From positions 1 through 20,655 of the forward strand of contig JAJYPT010000014.1 of the NCBI GenBank assembly GCA_021795135.1: DNA of 20,655 nt, given 5' to 3'. The position numbers and the translations under genes are program-made. The stretch's first letter is position 1. The number at the start of each line of letters is the position of its first letter. The notes under the pieces were generated by a model. It did not search any database, was not told the DNA's origin, and saw nothing but the letters and a program-made list of their open reading frames with translations. Below are positions 1 to 7,475 of the stretch, in pieces. This DNA is from Actinomycetes bacterium (GTDB lineage Bacteria; Actinomycetota; Acidimicrobiia; Acidimicrobiales; JAJYPT01).

Positions 1-1858
1 CATTAATAACTACTTGCTCATTTGCCAATATTGAAGTATTTACAAGTTGTTCTACTTGTTGAATTTGTTGAGGGGTCAAAGGTCCAAAATGGGTAAAGTC
101 AAAGCGCAATCGATTAGGTTCTACCAAGGATCCTTGTTGACGAACATGTTGACCTAAAACTTGCCTTAGAGCCCAATGAAGCAGATGAGTTGCACTATGA
201 TTACGCCTTATCTCTTGGCGCTTAGGAATATCAATACTTGCATGGGCTTTTTGACCTGGGCTAATTTCACCTTGTTCTATCATCCCAAAATGACGATGCA
301 AATTTGACAAAGGAGAATCTGTATTGGTAACTCGTATAGTGCCAGTTTGGGTTTTTATTATTCCACTATCTCCAATTTGTCCTCCCCCTTCAGCATAGAA
401 AGGACTATCTTGTAAAAAAACTTCAACCTTAGAAGGATCTTGTTTTGAATTTAGAACTGCTAAAATTCTAGTGTCAACCTCAAAAGAATCATATCCTACA
501 AAATTAGTTGCTCCAAAACTTTCAACCAAACCTCTATATAGCTGAGAGTTCCCATCAAGTTCTTCAAGCGATTCTTTTGTTACTTTGCGACCTAAGCTAC
601 GCTGCTTTTTCATTGCAGCTTCAAAACCTTCTAGGTCTACTTTGACCCCTGCTTCTTCGGCAACTTCTTTAGTTAGCTCTATTGGAAAACCAAAAGTGTC
701 ATGAAGCTTAAAAGCAATCTCTCCACTAAGCTTTGTCTGATTATTTTGTAATTCTGCCTCTAACATTGCAGAACCTGCTTTTAGGGTTTGACGAAAACGT
801 TCTTCTTCTTTGGATGCTATTTCTTGTATAAAATCCCTACTACGACCTAATTCAGGATAAGCAAGTTCCATAGTATCAATAGCAGAACTGACCAAAGTAG
901 GAGTTATTATTTTATCCACTCCAAGTTGTTGGGCTCTTCTGACCATTCGACGAATTAGACGTCTAAGTACATATCCTCGGCCTTCATTTGATGGAAATAC
1001 TCCATCTGTAACTAAAAAAGCAATAGAACGGGCATGATCGGCCATTATTCGCAAACTAACATCTACAAATTCATCCCTACCGTAGGGACTTGATATTAAA
1101 TCTTGACCAGTTTCAATAATAGATTTAAAAAGATCTGTCTCAAAAATGGAATCTACACCAGAGACAATTGGTAAAATTCTTTCTAGCCCTGCGCCAGTGT
1201 CTATATTTTTTTTAGGAAGTTCTTCTAGGGATCCATCGACCAAACGATGACTCTCCATGAAAACTAGATTCCAAATTTCAACAAAACGGTCTTGACCACC
1301 TACAGCTGGACCTCCGGGTGATCCAAATGATTCTCCTTTATCATAATATATTTCAGAAGAAGGTCCGCAAGGCCCTACACTGCCCTTGCTCATTTCCCAA
1401 AAATTATCTTCTCCCATTTCTTGAATGCGATCAGAAGGAATACCTATTACATCTTTCCAAATATCGGCTGCATCTTGATCGCTAAAATGTACCGTTATCC
1501 AAAGGCGATTTGGATCTAATTTCAATACTTCAGTAATCAGTTCCCACGCGAAAACAATAGCTTGTTCTTTGAAATAATCACCAAAGCTAAAATTACCTAA
1601 CATCTCAAAAAAAGTTAGATGTCTAGAGGTAGTTCCAATTAGATCTATATCTGGGGTTCTAAAACACTTTTGGACACTAGTTGCACGACTATAAGGAGGA
1701 GTTTCGTATCCTAAAAAATATGGTTTGAAAGGAACCATACCTGCTACTGTAAATAACAAACTGGGGTCATTTGGTATGAGACTGGCAGAAGGGACATAGA
1801 CATGTCCTTTTTGTACGAAAAAATCGGTAAAAGCTTGACGTAGTTTATTTGCATCCAT
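1..1858 (-). CDS. alaS: Alanyl-tRNA synthetase, 3' end beyond the left edge
   Basis: Charges tRNA-Ala with alanine in the cytoplasm and clears mischarged Ser/Gly-tRNA-Ala. I translated 619 uninterrupted residues from ATG at 1858. The class II catalytic core comes first: motif 2 runs from SVQKCFRTPDID (61-72) to RHLTFFEMLGNFSFGDYFK (79-97), a form close to actinobacterial AlaRS. The tRNA-recognition region follows, then the start of the editing domain with HxxxH at H554/H558. The rest of the editing domain and the C-Ala domain lie outside the window; full proteins are about 870-900 residues. Only a weak AGG-type ribosome site precedes the ATG. In many relatives alaS directly follows rarA; here a CPBP protease gene on the opposite strand and a 383-nt gap separate them. 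No frameshift was seen. Confidence 0.97.
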   Translation of the reverse strand, partial: MDANKLRQAFTDFFVQKGHVYVPSASLIPNDPSLLFTVAGMVPFKPYFLGYETPPYSRATSVQKCFRTPDIDLIGTTSRHLTFFEMLGNFSFGDYFKEQAIVFAWELITEVLKLDPNRLWITVHFSDQDAADIWKDVIGIPSDRIQEMGEDNFWEMSKGSVGPCGPSSEIYYDKGESFGSPGGPAVGGQDRFVEIWNLVFMESHRLVDGSLEELPKKNIDTGAGLERILPIVSGVDSIFETDLFKSIIETGQDLISSPYGRDEFVDVSLRIMADHARSIAFLVTDGVFPSNEGRGYVLRRLIRRMVRRAQQLGVDKIITPTLVSSAIDTMELAYPELGRSRDFIQEIASKEEERFRQTLKAGSAMLEAELQNNQTKLSGEIAFKLHDTFGFPIELTKEVAEEAGVKVDLEGFEAAMKKQRSLGRKVTKESLEELDGNSQLYRGLVESFGATNFVGYDSFEVDTRILAVLNSKQDPSKVEVFLQDSPFYAEGGGQIGDSGIIKTQTGTIRVTNTDSPLSNLHRHFGMIEQGEISPGQKAHASIDIPKRQEIRRNHSATHLLHWALRQVLGQHVRQQGSLVEPNRLRFDFTHFGPLTPQQIQQVEQLVNTSILANEQVVIN

Positions 1859-1889
1859 TTTTTAAAAACCTAAAAGTCTCATATATAAA

Positions 1890-1903
1890 GAGCTGGCAAG
1901 CTC
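1890..1903 (-). promoter_or_regulatory. Small hairpin in the alaS leader
   Basis: On the alaS strand GAGCT-TGCC-AGCTC forms a 5-bp stem with a 4-nt loop about 32 nt before the ATG. Three further A-T pairs are possible past a bulged T, and TTTATATAT follows. It could act as a weak attenuator or shape the leader, but it is too short to assign a role. Confidence 0.25.
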
Positions 1904-1959
1904 ATTTTCCTTCAAGTAGCAGTTGCGAGGAATTACTTATTCTTATTTTACAATCAATC

Positions 1960-1971
1960 TTAAACGTTTAA
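1960..1971. repeat. 12-bp perfect palindrome TTAAACGTTTAA
   Basis: The palindrome TTAAACGTTTAA lies about 100 nt before the alaS ATG and about 270 nt before the CPBP start. The central ACGT makes it a plausible operator, but AT-rich palindromes of this size can occur by chance. Confidence 0.4.
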
Positions 1972-2149
1972 ACCTTTTGAAATTACCATAAAGTAAAGTT
2001 CTAAAGCATAAACTTTGAAAAAACCAACTTAATCACTTAAGCAGTTCTAACATTAACACAGCGAGATATTAATATGTTCCTGAAAAAATCTTTGGTATTA
2101 CAGCTAAATTTTGTTTTTATTTTAAATCAAGGTTGAAAATTAAGCCTTC

Positions 2150-2178
2150 TTTAATCAAGATAAAATATTTTGATTAAA
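2150..2178. repeat. 9-bp inverted repeat upstream of the CPBP gene
   Basis: TTTAATCAA (2150-2158) and TTGATTAAA (2170-2178) are exact reverse complements around an 11-nt centre. The right arm also begins a second palindrome, TTGATTAAATCAA (2170-2182). The site lies 64-92 nt before the CPBP start codon, a reasonable place for an operator. The TTGATT/AATCAA half-site also occurs near 2125-2130 and 1952-1957. No regulator can be named. Confidence 0.45.
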
Positions 2179-2241
2179 TCAATACAAGCAATAAAAAGAT
2201 CAATATATCCTTATTCACACCCTAATAGTTGAAGGTAAAAT

Positions 2242-3006
2242 TTGGACTTGCCAAACAAAAAGCCAGATATAGTAACCCAAGGCTCAAATTCAAGTAAAAG
2301 AATCAGACCTTTATTCAAAGTACTAAGTACTTTAATTATTACCATAGGAGTATTTCTAGGGTCTCAAATTATTTCCTTAATTGGACTTTTAGTATTTTAC
2401 AATTTCAACACTTCGAAGATGATAGCTTCTTTTGGTGTAGGGTCAGTTCTGGGATTGTCTGCACTAGCTGAAATTTTATTTGGAATCACAGCTATTTTTC
2501 TTATTAATAAAAATAATCTCGTTTTAAATTTAAAGCGTCCTAGCGGCAAAACTTTGGCTGAAATAGTACTTGCTGTAATAGTGATTCAAATTGGATCTTC
2601 TTTATTGACCAGTTGGATAAACAGTATTTTTCACTTTGGAATCCCTAGAGATAATGTAGTTATTACTTCTTTTATAAAGAGTCATCCAAATCAACTAATA
2701 TTAATAATTCTCTTTGTTGTAGTAATAGCTCCAATTTGTGAAGAATTGCTGTTTAGAGGTTTCTTGTTTAACTCCTTGATTAGACAAAGTGGTGGAGTAT
2801 TGACATTTTGGCCTGCAGCTATTATCTCAGGGGTTATATTTGGTCTAGCTCACCTCGAACCTGTAGAATTTATACCTTTGACTTTGACAGGTATGTATCT
2901 ATCATGGCTGTTTTATACAAGAAATCGCAATATTTTAACAAACATAATAGCTCATGGATGCATCAATCTAACTGCTGTTGTTGCTATCGTCTTTACTATC
3001 AAATAA
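2242..3006 (+). CDS. CPBP-family intramembrane metalloprotease (Abi/CAAX protease-like)
   Basis: A 254-residue multi-pass membrane protein and the only plus-strand gene in the window. It has hydrophobic segments at about 28-53, 66-88, 106-124, 151-165, 191-203, 210-225 and 234-252. The CPBP (PF02517) motifs are intact: CEELLFRG with E167, E168 and R172; FGLAH with F200 and H204; and AHGCIN with H238 and N242. Related proteins cleave prenylated or other membrane substrates, and some give bacteriocin self-immunity or regulate by intramembrane proteolysis; the substrate here is unknown. The start is TTG at 2242, supported by GAAGG six bases upstream. No bacteriocin or partner gene lies beside it. 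It stands alone between rarA (convergent) and alaS (divergent), which are usually closer and codirectional, so it may be a lineage-specific insertion. Confidence 0.9.
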   Translation: MDLPNKKPDIVTQGSNSSKRIRPLFKVLSTLIITIGVFLGSQIISLIGLLVFYNFNTSKMIASFGVGSVLGLSALAEILFGITAIFLINKNNLVLNLKRPSGKTLAEIVLAVIVIQIGSSLLTSWINSIFHFGIPRDNVVITSFIKSHPNQLILIILFVVVIAPICEELLFRGFLFNSLIRQSGGVLTFWPAAIISGVIFGLAHLEPVEFIPLTLTGMYLSWLFYTRNRNILTNIIAHGCINLTAVVAIVFTIK

Positions 3007-3050
3007 CAAAGACCAAAACAACTAATTATGACCTAGTTGATGATTTGGTA

Positions 3051-3086
3051 TAACTAAAAGTCTATTTAGAAATATATTTTTAGTTA
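3051..3086. terminator. Possible weak bidirectional terminator between CPBP gene and rarA
   Basis: TAACTAAAA (3051-3059) and TTTTAGTTA (3078-3086) are exact 9-bp inverted repeats around an 18-nt centre, between two convergent genes. The right arm overlaps the rarA stop codon and is followed by CTTTT on the plus strand. Only one G-C pair is present, so the stem is weak; its place matters more than its strength. Confidence 0.3.
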
Positions 3087-4384
3087 CTTTTCATGTCTTT
3101 ATACTCTTTATAGGTAACTGATTCTTTGCCATGATTAGAAGGCTGGTAATATTTACCTTTGGCCCCTTGAGGCAAATAGACTTGCTCTACCCATCCTTTT
3201 GGATAATTGTGTGGGTAAAGATACTGACTTCCATGCCCTAATTTTTTGGCTCCACTATAATGGGCATCTCTTAGATGAATTGGAACTTCAACCAAATTCA
3301 AAGACTCGCTATCAAATTTTGATCTATTTAGTGCTGTGGTTGTGCTATTTGATTTAGGTGCTAGAGATAAATGGATAACAGCTTGAGCTAGATTTAAAGA
3401 AGCTTCTGGCATTCCAACAAATTCAAGAGCTTGGGCAGCTGCATTTGCAACCAATAAAGACATAGGGTCTGCTAGTCCTATGTCTTCACTAGCTAAAATT
3501 ATTAATCTACGAGCAATAAATCTAGGATCTTCGCCTAAGGAAAGCATTTTATTCATCCAAAAAAGCCCCGCATCGGGATCTGATCCTCGAATCGACTTTA
3601 TAAAAGCTGATATAAAATCATAGTGTTGATCTTGTCCATATTTCAAAGACTCTTCGCCAAGGCATTCTTGTAAATCTTGTAATGAAATAACAACTGGAGA
3701 AGAGCTTTGGTCTCTAACAGAGCTAAAAGCCATAACATTGTCCAACGCAACAAGAGCAGCTCTTGCATCTCCTCCACCAAAATGGGCCAAAGTCTCAATT
3801 ACTTGATCACTTGCCTCAAACCCTTCAAAATCAACAGCACGTCTCAATAGCTCCATTATGTCTTCTACTCCAAGAGGTTCGAATTTTAATAAACTAGAAC
3901 GAGATAAAAGAGCTGAATTTACAGAAAAATAAGGGTTTTCGGTAGTTGCTCCTATTAGAATCAAAGAGCCTTCTTCCACAGAAGGCAATAGAGCATCTTG
4001 TTGAGCAGTATTGAATCTATGTACTTCATCCAAAAGTAAAATAGTCCTTTTACCTAAGGTTCCTATTGCTTGCTTAGACGATGCAATTACTTCTCTTACT
4101 TCTTTAACCCCAGCCGAAACCGCAGACAAAGAGACAAAATTACTTCCTGTGGCATTAGCAACAATTTGAGCCACGGTGGTTTTACCACTTCCAGGAGGTC
4201 CCCAAAAAATTAATGAGGAGATCCTTTTTGACTCTAAAAGCACTCTTAGTCTTCCTCTTGGTCCAACCAAATGCCTCTGCCCTAGAACTTGGTCTAAATT
4301 CTTAGGTCTCATACGAGATGCCAAAGGACCCTTGGACTTTAGATACTGCTCTTGGGCTAGTTCAAATAAATCCCTATTTTGCAA
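3080..4384 (-). CDS. rarA: Replication-associated recombination protein A (MgsA/RarA AAA+ ATPase)
   Basis: A 434-residue cytoplasmic AAA+ ATPase of the RarA/MgsA/Mgs1/WRNIP1 family, which acts with SSB at stalled replication forks. Seen in order: Walker A GPPGSGKT (62-69), Walker B LLLDE (116-120), sensor 1 GATTEN (145-150), an SRS arginine-finger region (161-163), then the family's tetramerisation and MgsA C-terminal domain ending in the conserved HLRDAHY..GAKKLGHG..Y.YPHNYP region. Length is normal for the family. The start is TTG at 4384 because AGGAAGGA, a strong ribosome site, lies 8 nt upstream and no ATG fits. It begins 21 nt after aspS and is probably the last gene of the yajC-to-rarA operon; it meets the CPBP gene tail to tail. 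Confidence 0.96.
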   Translation of the reverse strand: MQNRDLFELAQEQYLKSKGPLASRMRPKNLDQVLGQRHLVGPRGRLRVLLESKRISSLIFWGPPGSGKTTVAQIVANATGSNFVSLSAVSAGVKEVREVIASSKQAIGTLGKRTILLLDEVHRFNTAQQDALLPSVEEGSLILIGATTENPYFSVNSALLSRSSLLKFEPLGVEDIMELLRRAVDFEGFEASDQVIETLAHFGGGDARAALVALDNVMAFSSVRDQSSSPVVISLQDLQECLGEESLKYGQDQHYDFISAFIKSIRGSDPDAGLFWMNKMLSLGEDPRFIARRLIILASEDIGLADPMSLLVANAAAQALEFVGMPEASLNLAQAVIHLSLAPKSNSTTTALNRSKFDSESLNLVEVPIHLRDAHYSGAKKLGHGSQYLYPHNYPKGWVEQVYLPQGAKGKYYQPSNHGKESVTYKEYKDMKSN

Positions 4385-4405
4385 TTCTAAAATCCTTCCT
4401 AAATA

Positions 4406-6196
4406 TCAATCTAAAGCTTCGTCCTTTATGGGAACCAAAGACAAAAGCTTTAGCTGTTGTGGAGAGATCGGCTTTGGAGCTTGAGTCATTGGATCAAATC
4501 CCGAAGAAGTTTTAGGAAAAGCAATAACTTCACGTATATTGTCTTCACCTGCAAGCAAAGCTATAGTTCGATCTAGACCTAGAGCAAAACCTCCATGAGG
4601 AGGAGCTCCAAAGCTAAAAGCACTTAATAAAAACCCAAAACGTTCTTGAGCTTGTTCAGAAGAAATGCCCAAAACAGAAAATATCTTGGATTGAATATCA
4701 TCTCTGTGAATACGAATACTTCCAGATCCTAATTCCCATCCGTTTAAAACCAAATCATAAGATTGGGAACGAACAGACAAAGGATCAGAATCTATAAGAT
4801 GAAAGTCTTCTAAATTTGGCATAGTAAAAGGGTGATGGCCAGAGATGAGGTTTCCATCTTCATCAAAGCCTTCAAACAAAGGAAAATCAACTACCCAAGC
4901 AAAACATAAAGATGGTTTTTCCGGATCAGGCTCTCCTAATTCATTTCTTAGGTTGCCTAATATGTTTCTAGTAAGTGAAATTTCATCAGCAACTATTAAA
5001 ATAGTTTCTAATGGCTCAATACCAAAAGCTTCAATTAAAGCTTTCGATTCCAACTCGCCCAAATGCTTCGCCAAAGGAGATTCCAGTACTACCCCATCTT
5101 CAGAATCAACAGCTTTAAACCAAGCTAGACCTTTAGCTCCCATTTCTTTGGCTTTAGCAACCAAATTATCTAGCTTTGAACGGCTCAAAGGACAAGATGA
5201 AGGGACTTTTATGCCTTTTATTGAATTAGCTTGAAATGCCTTAATCTGAGTATCTTTGAAAATAGCTGTAAGATCTACTATTTGCATATCGAATCGCAAA
5301 TCAGGTTTGTCTGTTCCATACAGTTCCATGGACTGCTCCCAAGTCAAAATGGGAATAGATTCAATTGAGATACCAGTTATTTCACTAACTACATCAATAA
5401 CAGCTTGTGTAACAAAATCTAAAATATCTTGTTGGGTTACAAAAGAGGCTTCTATATCTAATTGAGTAAATTCAAATTGACGATCTGCACGTAAGTCTTC
5501 ATCCCTCAAACATCTTGCTATTTGATAATAACGATCAAGACCTCCTACCATCAATAGTTGCTTTGCAATTTGGGGACTTTGAGGTAGTACGTAAAAAGAA
5601 CCTGGCTTCATACGCGAAGGTACGACAAATTCTCTAGCCCCTTCAGGAGTAGGCGTCCAAAGAAGAGGTGTTTCTACTTCGGTAAAACCTTGAGACTCAA
5701 AAGAATGACGCAATAATGAGTTTACTTTTGCCCTCATTCGCAAGTGATGTTGCATCTTGTTTCTTCTAAGGTCTAAATATCTATAACGAAGACGAACGTT
5801 TTCTTCTACTTCAATGCGATCAGATATAGAAAAAGGAGGAGAATCTGCCTTAGATAGTACCTCAACTTCACAATTGGTTATTTCAACTTCTCCAGTTGCT
5901 AGATCTTTATTTGAAGTTCCCTCTGGTCTAGGAGATACAGTTCCAGTTATTTTTACAACATATTCACTATGTAGACCATGAGTACCTTGTACTACGCATT
6001 GAATAATTCCTGTATGATCCCTCAAATCTATAAAAGCTAAATGTTCTCCATGTTCTCTGCGACGCCCAACCCAACCGCAAACCGAAACTTGCCTGCCTAT
6101 GTCATGAGAACTAATTTGTCCACAATAATCACTTCTCATACCTACAGCTTTAGACAAAGACTTGGAACTTATATTTTTTTGGTTAGTGGAATTCAC
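4406..6196 (-). CDS. aspS: Aspartyl-tRNA synthetase, probably non-discriminating (Asp/Asn)
   Basis: Bacterial-type class II AspRS of 596 residues. It has an N-terminal OB anticodon-binding fold (about 35-125), the catalytic core with motif 2 around ARCLRDEDLRADRQFEFTQL (227-246), the bacterial GAD insertion, and motif 3 GGFALGLDRTIALLAG (535-550). The OB fold has His in RRREHG (H49) and Gly in RPEGT (G93). By my alignment from memory these match the H31/G82 pair linked to AspRS enzymes that also charge tRNA-Asn, with GatCAB then making Asn-tRNA. The start is GTG at 6196: AAAGGA lies 5 nt upstream, and the gene overlaps hisS by 14 nt. The ATG at 6139 would give the usual AspRS N terminus (MRSDYCGQ) but lacks a ribosome site. 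The GTG start adds a 19-residue Ser/Asn/Lys-rich extension. Confidence 0.97.
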   Translation of the reverse strand: MNSTNQKNISSKSLSKAVGMRSDYCGQISSHDIGRQVSVCGWVGRRREHGEHLAFIDLRDHTGIIQCVVQGTHGLHSEYVVKITGTVSPRPEGTSNKDLATGEVEITNCEVEVLSKADSPPFSISDRIEVEENVRLRYRYLDLRRNKMQHHLRMRAKVNSLLRHSFESQGFTEVETPLLWTPTPEGAREFVVPSRMKPGSFYVLPQSPQIAKQLLMVGGLDRYYQIARCLRDEDLRADRQFEFTQLDIEASFVTQQDILDFVTQAVIDVVSEITGISIESIPILTWEQSMELYGTDKPDLRFDMQIVDLTAIFKDTQIKAFQANSIKGIKVPSSCPLSRSKLDNLVAKAKEMGAKGLAWFKAVDSEDGVVLESPLAKHLGELESKALIEAFGIEPLETILIVADEISLTRNILGNLRNELGEPDPEKPSLCFAWVVDFPLFEGFDEDGNLISGHHPFTMPNLEDFHLIDSDPLSVRSQSYDLVLNGWELGSGSIRIHRDDIQSKIFSVLGISSEQAQERFGFLLSAFSFGAPPHGGFALGLDRTIALLAGEDNIREVIAFPKTSSGFDPMTQAPKPISPQQLKLLSLVPIKDEALD

Positions 6197-7475
6197 TTAA
6201 ATCCTTTAGGTAAGAAATTATCTCAGAACTATCTATTAGCTGTTGAGATTTTTCAACTCCATCTTCTAAAATCTCTTGGTTTAGCCATCGCAAGGCAACT
6301 TTTTTAGCCTCTAGTTCTTCAGAGCCTATAATTAAAGCTGCTTTAGCCCCTAAACGGTGAGCCAATCGTAATTGAGATCTCATTGATTTAGAGCCAAACG
6401 CTCTATCTGCTTTCAAGCCTGCCTGCCTAAGTCTATAGGTAAGGTCTCTAGCTTGATCTCCTCCTGTTACATCTACTACAAATATATCTATCTGACTAGG
6501 TTTGATTTGGAATACATCTTCTGCATCACAAGCTAGTAAAAGTCTTTCTATCCCAATCCCAAAACCTATCCCAGCTTCTGATGGACCTCCCAAAGATTCA
6601 ACCAAACCATTGTAGCGACCACCTCCGCCTATACCATTTTGAGCAGCATCTAGAGCAAGTCCTACAAATTCAAAAGTTGTTCGAGTATAGTAGTCAAAAC
6701 CCCTTACTAATCTATGATCAATTTTGAATTCAATCCCTAAAGACTTTAGACCGTTTTGAAATCTGTCAAAGTGCGCGTAACAGTCATTACATAAGTTATC
6801 TAAAAGTTTAGGAGCTTGTTCTGTAAGACTAATGCAAGAAATTTTTTTACAATCTAAAACCCTCAAAGGATTGTAACTATAGCTTTGCTTGTGCTCTTCA
6901 CATAACTCGTCTTGTCTTTGGGTCAAAAATTCCAATAATAGTTGCCTGTAGGAAAAAGAACATTGCTCATCTCCTATGGAATTTATTTTTAATTCTATTT
7001 TCGATAAGCCTAAAGCCTGATACAGCTGAGACATCAAAGAAACAATTTCTACATCTAGATCTGGGTCTTGAATTCCTATTACCTCAACACCTATTTGATG
7101 ATGCTGTCTATACCTACCCGCTTGAGGTCTTTCATAACGAAAAGCAGGTGTAACGTACCAAGCCTTCCAAGGAAGAACTGGTCTATTTTGAACAAAAGAA
7201 CGTACAACCGAAGCTGTCCCTTCTGGACGAAGCGCAAGAGTTCGATTTCCCTTATCGGTAAATTCATACATTTCTTTTTTTACTACTTCGCTAGCTTCTC
7301 CCATCCCGCGAGTAAATACACCAACTTCTTCAAAAAGAGGATTTATGACTAAACCATAATTTGCTGACTCTACTATATGGGAAAAAATAGAAATTAACTT
7401 TTGCCACCTATAAGATTCAGGAGCCAAGATATCACGGGTACCCGAAGGAGCTCTAAATATTTTTTTTTCTACCAC
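6183..7475 (-). CDS. hisS: Histidyl-tRNA synthetase
   Basis: Charges tRNA-His with histidine; class II synthetase, 430 residues, normal length for bacterial HisRS. Motif 1 lies in the N-terminal 60 residues. Motif 2 is FRYERPQAGRYRQHHQIGVE (112-131), the histidine-specific motif is LVRGFDYYT in the middle of the protein, and motif 3 is GIGFGIGIERLLLA. The C-terminal anticodon-binding domain follows (IDIFVVDV, then ARDLTYRLRQAGL). The start is GTG at 7475, sharing one base with the relA stop (TAGTG). GGAGGA, 11-12 nt upstream, lies within the last codons of relA, so translation is likely coupled. Its last 14 bases overlap the aspS start. The two genes are commonly adjacent in Gram-positive bacteria. 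Confidence 0.97.
   Translation of the reverse strand: MVEKKIFRAPSGTRDILAPESYRWQKLISIFSHIVESANYGLVINPLFEEVGVFTRGMGEASEVVKKEMYEFTDKGNRTLALRPEGTASVVRSFVQNRPVLPWKAWYVTPAFRYERPQAGRYRQHHQIGVEVIGIQDPDLDVEIVSLMSQLYQALGLSKIELKINSIGDEQCSFSYRQLLLEFLTQRQDELCEEHKQSYSYNPLRVLDCKKISCISLTEQAPKLLDNLCNDCYAHFDRFQNGLKSLGIEFKIDHRLVRGFDYYTRTTFEFVGLALDAAQNGIGGGGRYNGLVESLGGPSEAGIGFGIGIERLLLACDAEDVFQIKPSQIDIFVVDVTGGDQARDLTYRLRQAGLKADRAFGSKSMRSQLRLAHRLGAKAALIIGSEELEAKKVALRWLNQEILEDGVEKSQQLIDSSEIISYLKDLSEFH

Larger units (their letters stand above)
1859..2241. other. Divergent intergenic region between alaS and the CPBP gene
   Basis: This 383-nt stretch separates two genes that point away from each other, so it should carry both promoters. 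It is very AT-rich and I see no credible coding frame, tRNA or T-box (no conserved TGGTACCGCG-like element ahead of alaS). It holds a small hairpin near alaS (1890-1903), a 12-bp palindrome (1960-1971) and a 9-bp inverted repeat (2150-2158/2170-2178), listed separately. A TTTAAA-16 nt-TAAAAT pair reading toward alaS is possible but cannot be told from AT-rich background. Confidence 0.7.

Noticed and set aside
1859..2241. T-box or other tRNA-sensing leader ahead of alaS
   Set aside because: No conserved T-box sequence or terminator/antiterminator pair is visible; only a 5-bp hairpin is present.
2808..3053. 81-codon plus-strand frame overlapping the CPBP gene
   Set aside because: It is out of frame within the CPBP catalytic region, Tyr/Cys/Ser-rich with no recognisable domain, and the CPBP frame has all expected motifs.
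4176..4515. Plus-strand frames opposite rarA and aspS, and similar antisense frames throughout
   Set aside because: They lie opposite clear conserved genes, have low-complexity products and no ribosome sites; they are shadows of the minus-strand coding.
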